From NCBI GenBank assembly GCA_902806565.1, contig CADCXA010000031.1:1302001-1366000 (forward strand): DNA of 64,000 nucleotides, in the 5' to 3' direction. The notes beneath the pieces are model-generated. The model ran no database searches. It worked only from the letters and a program-made list of their open reading frames with translations, and was not told where the DNA came from. Below, piece after piece: positions 13,725 through 24,906 of this stretch; positions within the stretch are counted from its first letter, which is position 1, and each line of letters opens with the position of its first letter. Source of the stretch: Hypoxylon rubiginosum. Its lineage: Eukaryota > Ascomycota > Sordariomycetes > Xylariales > Hypoxylaceae. The position numbers and the translations under genes were made by a program.

Positions 13725-15668
13725 TGTCAATCGTGTCTTATGGGTTAGGGGTTTTCCGAAGTCTCCAGCTTTGTCTGATGACCCAATAGTCCAAGCTGGT
13801 GAATGTGAATAACTGTGAAGAAGAGAAGAGGAAACTTTTGGGGATATGGCAGATGTATATATAGATATGCTACGACGGCCTATCGTAAGGTGAATACGAC
13901 CACCATTGGGTTTAGGCATGGATACCTGAGCAAAATAGCAAATAATTTATCAATATCCTATATCAAAGTAGATAGTACGACCTTCAGGTTCTTCAAACCT
14001 GGGTAGCGTACCTACCTAGGTAGGTAAACGGCCCAGGCCTGACGGTCCGTGCCAATGAAGGTAGCACCAATCATTGAACGAATATAGATAGAAGGAGTTC
14101 CAAACACCCATTGTTTGATTGGTTCTGGGTAGCGACCGACTCATTAGAACGTAGGTGGTAGCATTAGATTCGCGGCTTTAAGTGCCTCCATTTGTGTTTG
14201 CTTCGTCTTCACCATTGAAAGGAAGGAGAAGACGTGCTCTGATAACGGGGTGTATAAACAGGCAAACTGTGGTGACCCCTGACACACGGCCAATGGCAGG
14301 CGGCGGTCTGTGGCATGATGATAGACTAGTAACAGAGAAGGTGAATGGAACGAAAACAACAGGCAGTGGCAATCTGACCTGATAGGATAGCGTGAGGAAG
14401 ACAATGGGAAAAAGAGCAAACTGTTAACGATAAAGGTTGGTACCTTAGGTAGGTAGGCAGATACAGATATTCACTTGTGTGGCCTGTGCGGAATTGATCT
14501 GACGCGTCTTGAGGATCAAATCTTTGGGAGATGGTATTTCTGGTGTTGCAGAATGCTCGAGGCTAAGACAAGTGACGTATAGCAAGTATCAGAGTGTCGA
14601 TAATTGAATAGTGAGAACCGAGTAACGAGTAGCTAGCGTTGCCAAATTAACTGGTCTAAGAGTATACAGTTATAATATAAATGATGAAAAGAGAAAATAT
14701 TAAACGAATACGTAGGTATTGATATTGAGTTTTCATGAATGATTGGCAAGCAGGTATTGGAATGTAGGGAGGCAAGTATTACAGCTTGTATAATGTTGTT
14801 TAATCAGAATGAAGTCTCAGATGCGACCCTAATTCCTATGAGATGACTTGAGTGTACAGGCTTTCCCAGCTTTGGTGCTAAGAGCTTTACCGCATGATAG
14901 TCAATTTCGTCACTGGGTAGGAACCTAGACAAGATCTGTGAGCAAGGACATATATAGCTGGCATCATGAAGCTTGATGAATGAAATATTAGATACATACT
15001 TTGGTAAGAGTTGTGGATGCAAGAAGCGGAATAAATAACTCGAAACATTGTTGGAAGGTCGTTTAAAACATTTATGTGAAACTCTGTTTATTCATCCAGT
15101 AATTGGGACTTATATTAAGCAGAGATATAATGGCAAGTAGTTGATTTACTTGCCTCATAGCTATCCTTTAGTAAATCATTGAGGGTGGAAATGAATTATT
15201 TCGTTAAGAGTTAATTAAAGAGTAAAGTTTAAGAGGCTTAGGGACGATGACTTCCATCGAACGACACAGACAATGTTCAAAGTATAAACGCTTAGGTGTA
15301 GTTAAGGTGGAGAAAATTAATTAAATAATCCTTACTTTATTGAAGTCTTGTAGGTGTTGTATAACAATATGTAGGAGAATATTTAATAATAGCTTTCTTG
15401 TGTAAACTCATAGAATAATAAAAACATTAAAGATATTTTTATTGGCACCTGCAGATACACCAAAAGTGTAACTGCTAGGTGAAAGATGACTTGTTGAAGG
15501 ACCATCCCTGCGATATGATTAAACACTAAAGAGGTAGAAAACACCACAGCCGAATATCTGGGCCCTATCCCAAGTAGTCTCCCCCGCCGGCCTAGTTCCT
15601 TAGATACTTCCGTAGATATTCCATGCACGTTTAGAACACCATACCCCTTAATAGGCCTTATATACTCC
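13725..15668. other. 1.9-kb spacer
   Basis: No gene was recognised. It contains an 18-bp perfect palindrome (14009-14026) and becomes AT-rich toward 15400. The part next to 15669 is the 3' flank of the minus-strand Cys/His-rich gene. Frames at 14144-14419 look random. Confidence 0.5.
14009..14026. repeat. Perfect palindrome TACCTACCT/AGGTAGGTA
   Basis: An 18-bp inverted repeat without spacer, read directly. It is one of many dispersed copies in this window of a short element built on ACCTAGGT. Confidence 0.9.
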
Positions 15669-16685
15669 CTATGAAATGTGAAACGGGCAGTAGTGAAACA
15701 GTTTAGCTTTTGGGGGAATGTTATGCCGGCAATGCTTAGGTGCATACGTCCTTCTAGACTGGTCGTGAGGACAAGGGCAGTAGTGGTCCATAACACCGTC
15801 GAGCTTGTGGCGGCACGGGCAATAATGGTCATCGTACGCTTCAGTCCTCCAACGAGTTCGACGGCACCAGTGGTCGAGTAATCCGACCATTTCATGGCGA
15901 GGACAGGCCCTTGACCCCGCGAGCTGGCAGGCATTAAGCAGCGCCTCGTAACGCATATGCTTGGTACAGTAGGGCGCGCAGTCGAGCTGCTCATCGTCGT
16001 GTACGAAGAGCTCGAGAACCCTGTCGTCCTCGTTGTCCACGTTCTCCGCATCCCGGCCCGTCGCAAGCCCCGTCGGCTTCCCGTCTTCGTCGACATCGAC
16101 ATAAACGTAGCCATATAGAACTAGATTGTACGCGTTTGTTCCGAACGCTAAAGACATGTGGGGGTCTGCTGTGGCCGTGCCGTGATGAAAATGTATGCTG
16201 TCGGGGTTCCAGATATGAATTCGCTTGCCGTCTCTGTCGATAAACTTGCAGTCCTGTACTGCACATCTAATGTAGATGTGAGTTATGGCTTCGAGTTTCT
16301 CAGCAGATTGCCGTGCGATGTCCTCGTTAGCCGTTTTCACTTCGGCATCATCGGGTATCTTGCCCAGCCAAACGATCATAGGATCCTCGATAGTGCCACT
16401 ACCGGATCGTCGATCCTTCTCAGATTCTCCTATGAACGTAGGCCGTGGTTTTCCTTTCGGCATCTCCATGCCAACATTCCAGCGCTTACGTCCATCATCT
16501 TCGCTCTGGATTGTCTTAGGCACTGGTTCCTCTAGAACGTCAACAGCTTGTTCCTTTTGGTCAACCTTGAGTTTCTTGGGTGTTGGCTCCTCCGAAGAAT
16601 CAAGTACTTCCCCTTCGTCTTGATCAGCAGCAATTTCTTCTGCCTTTCGCTTACCAAGGGAACATTGATCAGGAGTCGTCGCCAT
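15669..16685 (-). CDS. Unrecognised 338-aa protein with repeated HYCPC motifs
   Basis: A single-exon frame starting at MATTPDQCSLGKRKAEE (16685); an upstream in-frame extension to 16817 is AT-rich and starts without support, so this ATG is preferred. The N-terminal 90 residues are charged and carry two basic clusters resembling nuclear localisation signals (KRKAEE, PTPKKLKVD). The central part (about residues 90-250) looks like a folded domain, with IHIWNPDSIHFHHG and YNLVLYGYVYVDVDEDG. The C-terminal 90 residues are rich in Cys and His: CxxxHM, DHWCRR, then DDHYCPCRH, MDHYCPCPH and FHYCPFH, which is a repeated element of the H-Y-C-P type. Zinc binding is an inference. I do not recognise the family. 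Spacing to neighbours gives no functional hint. Confidence 0.65.
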   Translation of the reverse strand: MATTPDQCSLGKRKAEEIAADQDEGEVLDSSEEPTPKKLKVDQKEQAVDVLEEPVPKTIQSEDDGRKRWNVGMEMPKGKPRPTFIGESEKDRRSGSGTIEDPMIVWLGKIPDDAEVKTANEDIARQSAEKLEAITHIYIRCAVQDCKFIDRDGKRIHIWNPDSIHFHHGTATADPHMSLAFGTNAYNLVLYGYVYVDVDEDGKPTGLATGRDAENVDNEDDRVLELFVHDDEQLDCAPYCTKHMRYEALLNACQLAGSRACPRHEMVGLLDHWCRRTRWRTEAYDDHYCPCRHKLDGVMDHYCPCPHDQSRRTYAPKHCRHNIPPKAKLFHYCPFHIS

Positions 16686-17531
16686 GTTTGGATAATGAGA
16701 GAATATGTAGCTATGGGTTTCTACTAGAGAATAAGGTGCCGTCAACACTAGTTTATATGTATCATGATACATAAAAAAAAAGCCATATTGGTACTGTACG
16801 CCTTTAAGCACATACAAATTCCTTGTTTGAATATAACCTGTATGGGATTATTACAGTTCAAAGAAATCTGGACAAAGAAACCAGTAACCTAGACGATGAA
16901 GAAAATGTGGTACTGAACTGATGCACAACTGATCTAAACACGTTGGAAAGTAACCCGTATGGCTCAAGTTGAAACCGCAACAGCTGCACTGACTTGTATA
17001 CATATTCCAAAACGGTGTGCCAGGTACTAGGTATGCAGTGAGACGATACATGATTGCATACCTATGCTACCCTAGCCCCTGCTACAGAGTATAAGGAGGT
17101 GAAGTGTCCTGTTCAGATGCTATTAGATCAAGATGGGAACGATGAATCAAATTGTAAAAGAAAAAGAAAAAGATGGCAGAGAGAGCAGGTATAAATAGAT
17201 CAAGCGGCGGGTGATGAAAGAGGAGGCCTACTACCGATCCAGGTACCTACCTATTCATAGCTTGCTTGCCAAACTACAAGCCGTCTGACAATGACACTGC
17301 TTAGCTACCTAGGTAGTTAAGATTTTATATAGCAAATTGAATCTATCTATATATGACGCCAAACGAAAATAGCCCCGTTTGCACACTCTCCTCACCACGT
17401 TACCGTCCAGAAAACCAGCCATCAGATTGCCGTAGTTGCAGTCAAATGATGGCGCATGAAGGTATGTACAAGCCCGCTTGCGGGGAAAATATCGTAATGC
17501 TGAATGGAAAGAGGAAAACAAAACCGTATGA
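16686..17531. other. Spacer between two minus-strand genes
   Basis: It contains the upstream region of the Cys/His-rich gene and the 3' flank of the DUF1996 gene. A TAGCTACCTAGGTAGTTA palindromic element lies near 17303. No gene was recognised. Confidence 0.5.
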
Positions 17532-18681
17532 CTATACTCCCCAGCCAGACAACGGATTGTTTCCCGGCAAATCCGTAACCCAATCGTCTGCAGGGTCAGG
17601 GAAAGCAGAAGCAATCTGGCATGTGTCGTCCTGATTGACACCCCCGATGATTTCCGGGCACGTATCCATCCCCGCGTCGCCGGCATTGCACCCGTCGATG
17701 ATGGTCTGGAGGGTTTCCGCGTCCCACCCGGAGATGAAGTCCGCGTGGGAGCTGAACCCGGTCCTGTCGCCGTTCGACAGCACGAAGGGCTGCGTCGCGC
17801 CGTCCTCGTCCCAGTCGTTCTGGAACCTGGGCGTGTCGTAGTACACCTCGTAGAACAGGTGCGGGACGTGCGTCCACCCGTCGGGGCAGTCCGCCTTGCC
17901 GCCGCCGCCCGCGGTGGGGAACGCCGTGTTGCTCTGGTAGGCGTCGAGCCCGGCATCCGGGTTGTAGCAAGAGGGCATGTGGATGTCCTGTCGCAGAGGC
18001 GAGGCGTAGCCGTCGCAGTTTACTACGGGGAAGCCTGCGCCGCTCCCCTTATTCGTGGGGTCCTGCATTCCGGCTTTGGTGCCGTCGGAATTGGCTGGGT
18101 ACCGGTTGGCATTGCTGTCTTGCGTAGGGCACGTCCATTGCACCGCCTGGATCTCGCCTTGAGAAGGGTCAAGCTGAAGCCCGCCGGTAGCAGGAGGCGA
18201 TCTCTTGGAAGCGTCACCGCTAACCATTTTAAGACCTGGTGGGAATGTCTTGATCTCATCGTTGGTGGCATCGAACCTGATACGACATTAGGAGTCAGTA
18301 GTTGAGATATAAGGTCTGCGTATCTCACTTGTAGTAGACGTTCATATAGAATAGAGGGACTTTCTTGAAGGTGCCGTTGACCGGTGACTGAAACCATAGG
18401 CCGGGGACCCAGTAGTTGCTCTTGTCATTGTTGATCTTCGCATTGGTACATTTGGAGCCCAAGAGCTGCTCATTATCCACGGTGAGGTCGAAATTACTCC
18501 CTCCCATGATTCCGTGAGAGTGCGATGACGCCGACCCAGGGCTCACGATAGGATCCATCCGCCCCTCAGTAGAGAACTGACCGCCTTCATTGTTGAAATG
18601 TAAGACAGCAAAGGATCCTTCGTCTTTTGCTCTCACGCCGACAACTAGGGCAGCAAGTAGGTGTATACAAAGAACCTTCAT
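17532..18681 (-). CDS. Secreted DUF1996 domain protein
   Basis: A secreted protein of the fungal DUF1996 family, whose biochemical role is not established. Model: exon 1 18329-18681, intron 18277-18328 (GTGAGA...ATCAG), exon 2 17532-18276, giving 365 aa. The signal peptide is MKVLCIHLLAALVVGVRA. The family core begins with MDPIVSPGSASSHSHGIMGG, corresponding to the conserved Asp-Pro-Ile and His-containing block. It continues with YWVPGLWFQSP, CPDGWTHVPHLFYEVYYDT and FSSHADFISGWD. Conserved Cys residues (for example NCDGYASP, DGCNAGDAG, DTCPEI) suggest disulfides. There is no C-terminal cellulose-binding or WSC domain and no GPI signal, so it is a compact member. Confidence 0.9.
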
Positions 18682-19868
18682 TGTGAGAAATGATCACGAA
18701 TGTAGATTGTGAATGAGACATTCGACGTGGAGTCTATTAACTATAGCTAGGCACCTAACCTATATACTACCTAGGTCCAAGTCATCTTGAAAATTCGTTA
18801 TAAATACTACGAATATGCTTGACTCAGGGAATGAATGATGAAACACTAGCCCCGAGAGGCGTTCTCAGGTTAGAAACCTCATTCAACTGTAGGTCTCCGT
18901 AGTTGAGATGGAAAATTGCCTGTCGAAAATGCAGTGCCTGCAGGAAAAGATAATCTTTATTGGTTGATGCGATGTCAAATTTCTATCATCTTGTGGGTAG
19001 GTAGGAAAATACCCAGGATGTCCTTGATATGCATGCCCCTGAGTCAGAAGCCAACTAGCTGGAGATAGGTCAGTTATCATATCGTCACGAAAATTGAGGA
19101 AATTAATCATGTATGGCGTTTTTAGTTCAGATTTACAAGTGGACGACAGGAAGATGGCAGTAGAATCGGATTCCCATTGGCCTGGAACACTGCGCGTACA
19201 CCTCCAATTGGTGGAATCAACGGCTATGCAACCGCTCCGAACAATTCGAACAGCACCGGCACCGTCAGGCTTTGACACATGTATCTGCAGTAGCTAATGT
19301 AGGCAGTAACCCTTAATATTACTCGTGCAGCACGAAAAATGTTATGGCTCGCGCGGGACCAGCTCTCTGTGTTTCGATAGTCAACGGAGGATGTCGGAAG
19401 TGTTGGAGGTGATAGAAGTATGCGTGTATTATCTAAGCTATAGCTCTCACCAATCTCTATGTTACCTATACCTTCTGATGCATTGCGACCAATAAAGTGA
19501 ATAGTCTCTTGCAGAGTCTCAGATAGAGGTTGGGTTTTCACTCTATTATATCGACGACAAAATGTCGCATGGCCAGCGGACCTAGTAAATCTATCAAGTC
19601 TAAGATAATACAGAGAGATAAAGGAATGGCTTCTATAGAGTTGCATCAAATTCAGGTTTAACAAAGACTTCTCATGAAGAGCTCAAGACATCAGTGTGTC
19701 ATATCATCTTACAACGGAAAAGGTCTGCTATATGGCAGTTTACAACAAGCATATTTCAGCAGCTTAAATTATTCATAATAGACGGGCGTTCTCTTCATTC
19801 TTGCTAAAGGAACAGGAAATAGCACCCTTTCAACACACGAATAACATAGAATCATTTATCTTACCACC
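18682..19868. other. Divergent spacer
   Basis: It holds the upstream regions of the minus-strand DUF1996 gene and the plus-strand gene at 19869. Short frames in the interval have no coding features that I trust. Confidence 0.5.
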
Positions 19869-20479
19869 ATGTCTACTGAATCTGGACCCAGCTATCCGCC
19901 AACTCGCCCACTACTCATCTGCACCTGTCCTCAACTAAGAGCATCGTCTGCCTCCGTCCGCATCTGGGTTCGATCATATCTGTCATATCGTGGACTGGAA
20001 CCAGACGCGGCCAACAATTTTTTCTGGACGGGGGTCGAACTGCATGAAGCTAACATCTCGGAACTGCAGCTGGCCTTCAAGACATGTTGCGAGATGCATC
20101 TTTGGGAGGCAGATATCCTAGCCCATGATGTGTATGCTATCCTCAAGGTATGTTAGAGACGTAACTTCCACTCGGGCGGTTTGGATAGGCATATACTCCA
20201 GTTATCTGATATGAAGTTCAATAACCTAGAATTGACGACTAACCAAATATGATACTTGGGCAATAGGAATCCGTACCATCTAAGCGCACGGCTTTTCAGG
20301 TCTACGTTGAACGCTTTTACGGAGCTAATCACCACCGAATGCTCACCACCCCCGCTAGAGAGTGGTCGCCTCAGGATTATGTCGACAATGTATTTGTGTT
20401 GATGGGTCTCGCCTTAGGACAATGGATCCTGGTGCGTATCCTGATAGCCCTAGGCCGGTGGATAGCCGACATGCTGTAG
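19869..20479 (+). CDS. Unrecognised small protein, 163 aa
   Basis: Not recognised. Model: exon 1 19869-20147, intron 20148-20266 (GTATGT...CAATAG, 119 bp), exon 2 20267-20479, giving 163 aa. The first exon reads MSTESGPSYPPTRPLLICTC and later FWTGVELHEANISELQLAFK; the second reads RTAFQVYVERFYGANHHRML and ends in a hydrophobic stretch (FVLMGLALGQWILVRILIAL) that could be a membrane anchor. An alternative splice pair, 20432-20505 (GTGCGT...TTTCAG), would replace the last residues with ILVEACA and stop at 20529. Both frames are open, so the C-terminus is undecided. The start has an A-rich context (ACCACCATG), which favours translation. Confidence 0.55.
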
Positions 20480-20529
20480 AGCTATTGATTGCCACGTGCT
20501 TTCAGATACTTGTGGAAGCTTGCGCGTGA

Positions 20530-21281
20530 GTAGTAGGATAGGAGAATGCACGCGGAACCTTCGTCAAGCACGGGCTGGTGGGGATTGGAATCAATAGTAG
20601 TAAGAGCCGAAGTTGCAAGCTGTGATTAGGTACCTCATAGCAAAAATTCGGTCTTTAGGGGGAAAATATCCAAACTCCGGCTCTTCCAATTCAGGTGCGA
20701 TGCACCCTTGCGGTGTAGTCTGCGCTAAATGCTGAGTCGCGCGTCATCTTCGTGAATCTGTGTGGTGTCTCCTGTTGGGGTTGAATGGTGATGTACATAT
20801 ATGTACGTAAGGAAGCTGCTACAAGATAGGAGAGCCAGAGGAGCGTACGTATACTGCAAGAATAACTGTAACTCTACAATTAGCCGATACGCATTCCCAG
20901 ATCTACCGTCTGCAAAACCCCCAACTTCCAAATAGAGCATCCAAGCAAGTTCTCCACACTTGCCGTCCTTGGCTTTTGCTTAAAAGGGGAGTTATAGAAG
21001 CAGCATTATCAGCGAACAAATGGTTGGTCATCTAGCTTGGCGAACTTCTTCAACCCGACTCCCCAAATCCCATATTCTCGACGATTCACCCGGAGACAAA
21101 GGTAAAAACACCGCTTGAATCTGCGAGAACTGGATGATCTTTGACTCATTTGTTACCGAGTAACCCATTTTTACGTGTATATATAAGACAGGACAAGCAG
21201 CGGTACCACACTGCCGTCAAGACTTCGGTATCCCTACCTTCATCTGTATCTCGACACTAGTCACTCGCGGGATTATTCAAA
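20530..21281. other. Upstream region of the dienelactone-hydrolase-like gene
   Basis: No gene was recognised. A TATA-like element lies near 21178-21186. The rest is ordinary spacer. Confidence 0.5.
21177..21187 (+). promoter_or_regulatory. TATA-like box
   Basis: A TGTATATATAA stretch sits about 95 bp before the start codon at 21282, a plausible position for a fungal core promoter. Confidence 0.45.
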
Positions 21282-22233
21282 ATGCTGCGGTTCGCGTCTC
21301 TACTTGCGCTCTGGGGCACCGGCTCCTTGGTCAGCGCCCAGACGAGCCAGGAAGATTGTCCGGTGACAGGTGTTTCCATCATCGCCCATTCCGGCGAGCC
21401 TGTTGGAAAGGAACAGGTCTACGACGGCAGTATGCAATTGCCCCAACATTGATCGAGAACAACCGTCTAACGATATCGTAGTAAACATGTATGTTACTGG
21501 CAACACGTCGGATACAGGTGTGCTGTATTTGACGGATGTATTTGGTATCCAATTGCTCGAGAACAAGTTGTCCGTATGACCATACTCCGTCGAGGGGCTT
21601 TTACCTGACATTATTCCAGGCTTGCAGACAGCTTCGGGCGAGCCGGGTATCTTACCGTCGCCCCGGACATGTTCAATGGAACACCAGCGCCAGGAGATAT
21701 CAACGGACAACCGGACTTCAATGTGACCGAATTCCTCGCTGAGCATAGTCCCGAAGCCACCGACCCTATCCTGGCAACGGCCGTAGACTTCATGCGCACC
21801 GAGCTCGGAGTGAAGAAAGTGGTTGTGACCGGCTACTGTTTCGGTGGTCGCTACGCGTTTCGCATGCTAGCCGAAGGAAAAGGTGCCGATGTAGGATTCG
21901 CTGCTCATCCGAGTCTACTGGAGGACGCCGAGATCTCGGCCATCGCGGGTCCCGCTAGCATTGCTGCTGCAGGTTGGTGATGGCCCCCATTCGCAATAGA
22001 TGGGTCCGAATAGCTAACAAAATGACCTAGACGCGGATGACATGACACCGGCCGAGAGGCGCACGAAGATCGAGGCGCTGCTCCTTGATACCGGCTTTCC
22101 ATACACGCTGGCACTATACGGCGGCACGTCGCACGGATTCGGCGTGCGAGCAAATGTTACTGACCCGAAGCAAAAATTCGGAAAGGAAGAAGCTTTCTTC
22201 CAAGCTATCCGATGGTTCGGTGCTTGGGCCTAA
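21282..22233 (+). CDS. Secreted dienelactone hydrolase-like alpha/beta hydrolase
   Basis: A member of the dienelactone hydrolase family, which hydrolyses lactone or ester bonds; the real substrate is unknown. Model: 21282-21429, 21482-21566, 21620-21972, 22031-22233, giving 262 aa in phase. The second intron uses a weak donor, GTTGTC, which is needed to keep ENKLADSFGRAGYLTVAPD in frame. A signal peptide (MLRFASLLALWGTGSLVSAQ) predicts secretion. The nucleophile elbow is VTGYCFGGRYAF (Cys151) and the catalytic His is in GGTSHGFGVR (His230); the acidic member probably lies in the DADD stretch after AGPASIAAA. N-glycosylation sequons are present (NTS, NVT). No partner genes of an aromatic ring-cleavage pathway lie next to it. 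Confidence 0.9.
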
Positions 22234-23945
22234 AGGAGCAGAAGCCGATGTTGATGTGGAGTTGAGGGGGGCGATGTTGTTGGATACGGCTCGGAACTCC
22301 AAGCCAAATAACAACGAACGGTATATGCCGCATAGCTTAAGGGTAGTGCATATTAGTATTAAAGGATAGATCAGTAGCTTAGTGTAGCCTTCTATAAAAC
22401 TATCAGTAGACTTCCTAGAATTAACTATGTATTAACTAGGATCGGTTGGCACAGGATAGCGACGGGCAGAAGACGTGAATCGTGGCTAAAACAACAGTAG
22501 GTGGTTTTTGTGACAGTTGATGATTCCATAGCAACGGCGACAATCCTAGGCTACGCCAATTTGCACTGGATACGAGATATGAAAACCGGGCAGAGCTGGA
22601 CAGAAGGACGCTAAGGGAGTGGAGGTTGTGATATAGTAATAATATTATCGATATGGTCATATAGGTCAACTATTCGGGTGTCGAGAGATGCACTGAGGTA
22701 TTAAGACGGTGGGTCTACCAAACGAAGTCGACATATAACAGCTAATAAGGAGAGATCTTTTATGTGAAAAAGGTGGCTGAGAGGTAAGAAATACGTACAT
22801 ATGTACGTGCATAGCAAAACAATGGGAGATCGCTAGATGCAACTTTTGATGGGGACCGTTTAGTGTCAAGACTGGAACCTGACCAATTGTTGCTAGAGCT
22901 TCGGGTAACTGGCATTAGCAGCACGGCAGCGCAGTCCACGTCATTTCTGTTGTGCTAGGTCGATCATTCATTGGCGGGAAGATGGCGCTGCTGCAGGGAC
23001 CAGATTCAATCTGTGATGGTACCTTTGTGGTGTACCCAACCACCGCAAAACATAAAGTACCTATTTAGCTTACAGGAGGCTTGGCGGTTAGCACGACCCC
23101 ACTATTGGCCTTTGGGGCTTCAGCTGGCACTGGCTGCACTGGCTGACTGGCTGGGCGTCATCCCTCCAGCAACGGCCCAGCCACATCTTTTATTTACTTG
23201 GGCCAATGCTTGGGTCCCGATATCATCGTGGAAAACCAGGTGGCAGGGCCAATTGCAGATTCTTTGCTGCAACCTACATGCACTTACGCACCACAACTTT
23301 GAGCCACCTATTCCATTAGAATACCAACCTCCTTTATTTCAAAGAGCAAATTGTAGTACCGAAGCGCAAAAAGGGGACCAGAGTCTAGAAACCTGCCAAC
23401 GAAACGAGTCTCGATAGACAATTCTATTCTTCTCTTCCTTATCTGGCTATTCCAAACGGCAAAGGGCTGTTGTCCGGGAGGAAGCCATTGAACTTCTAAG
23501 TTACAACACCTATCACACCACACCACACCAAAACAATACCATATCCTCCACACCTGATTCTTCACCTCAAGCCACATTACCTACCTCCATACCAACACTT
23601 GCACAACACTTTCGTGCCTGTTGATAGAGTTGATCTGACAAAACAGAGAAAGCATTGCATCAGCTAGCTAGCAAGCATCGACGAAGCTCGCCTTTATAAC
23701 AATACCGGCGACCTAAACGAGCTTGCGACACCATTCCAGCACGACGCCAGCGGGATTTTCGAGATCAACCTTGCTCCAGTAGCATTCCATCTCGAGCATC
23801 ACGTATCCGCCGGCCGAACCTCACCGACGCATTCCAGCGCTGCTGCGTGAGATCATCCAACCACACCGTCACTCCCAAGGAGGACGGGAGTGGAGAGAGG
23901 CAAAAGATCATACCTCGGGAAGTTTAGAAGGACTAGAGAGAAAAG
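22234..23945. other. 1.7-kb spacer and Fig1 upstream region
   Basis: No gene was recognised. The part from about 23510 to 23600 is rich in CACCACA and C/A runs, as in fungal 5' leaders. An ATG-initiated frame at 22971-23417 lacks homology cues and is not called. Confidence 0.5.
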
Positions 23946-24906
23946 ATGCCTGAAGGATTTCAAGTCGGCTGGTATCGTAAGTATTCGCATTTTTGCTTCT
24001 AAGAAAGGGAATGGAAGGAAATTGTCAGTATGCTAACAATATTGCTTATAGGGTTCATACCGTTCCTAGGATATCACCATGTCTTGATGATTCTGATAGC
24101 CGTGTCCATAATATTACTATGTACGTAGCCACATTCCTCTCCCCAGTCTCCATCCTTTCCTTCCCGTTCCTCGACTGGAATTAGACACTAACGCTTGAGG
24201 AATAGCACTGTTACTAGCAGGCTGCTCGTCATCGTCGCCGCTGATACCCGACATATTCCTCCTGTCCATATACTACGAGAAGTACACGGCGGTACCAGAC
24301 ACGTCACAGGTGGACTACAATGTGAATCAGGCCATCAGTAACATCGTGGGGTCGGCCCATTTGCAGGCGCGCGTGGGCTACTTTGGCATCTGCATTAACC
24401 CGGACGGCGGATCGTGGCTTTGCAGCAACAACGCGACGGCGCTGGCCAACGAGGTGTCGGTCGACCAGGACCCGCTGAACTTGATCTGGCTGGCAAGCCA
24501 ATTTAAGGACATGATCGTGTTCCCCTACCTGATCATCATCGCCATCATCTTCGCCTTCGTCTGCTTCCTGTTGCTCGCCACCTTCCCCGGCTGGCACGAA
24601 GAAGAGGACAGTGAAGGGTCCGACCGCGAGATCAAGCCCTTTCCCAGTCGCCCCGTCTCCCAGATCGCCCTCGCCATCATCTTCATCGCGTCCATCTTCA
24701 TCCTCGTGTCTGTTCTGTGGCAACATACGGCCTCCGTGGCTGCATCCATCATCGCCCAGGACTTCGGCAACGGCAGCGTCCTGTCGGGGATAGGCACGAG
24801 CGCTATGGTCATGGGCTGGTTCAGTTTCACGCTGCTCATCATCGTCACCATCGGCCTGCTAGTCATGATATTAAGTATTAGGGTGCTTTCGCAATTAGCA
24901 GATTGA
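23946..24906 (+). CDS. fig1: Fig1 family membrane protein (Ca2+ influx / cell fusion regulator)
   Basis: Fig1 proteins sit in the plasma membrane and act in low-affinity Ca2+ uptake and membrane fusion during mating or vegetative fusion. Model: exon 1 23946-23976, intron 23977-24051, exon 2 24052-24120, intron 24121-24205, exon 3 24206-24906, giving 266 aa, the usual size. Four hydrophobic segments are visible: residues 12-33 (FIPFLGYHHVLMILIAVSII); VFPYLIIIAIIFAFVCFLLL; IALAIIFIASIFILVSVLW; and FSFTLLIIVTIGLLVMIL. The extracellular loop carries the family signature GYFGICINPDGGSWLCSNN with its paired Cys. The cytoplasmic loop is acidic (GWHEEEDSEGSDREIKPFPS). Introns in the first 90 codons and a long leader are normal for the gene. 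The identification is firm. Confidence 0.92.

Noticed and set aside
17309..18305. Long frames opposite and alongside the DUF1996 gene (215 and 186 codons)
   Set aside because: They are Arg/Thr/Ala-rich shadows of the real gene in GC-rich DNA.
22971..23417. 148-codon plus-strand frame upstream of Fig1
   Set aside because: Low-complexity Trp/Leu/Pro composition, no motif, no homologue that I recognise.
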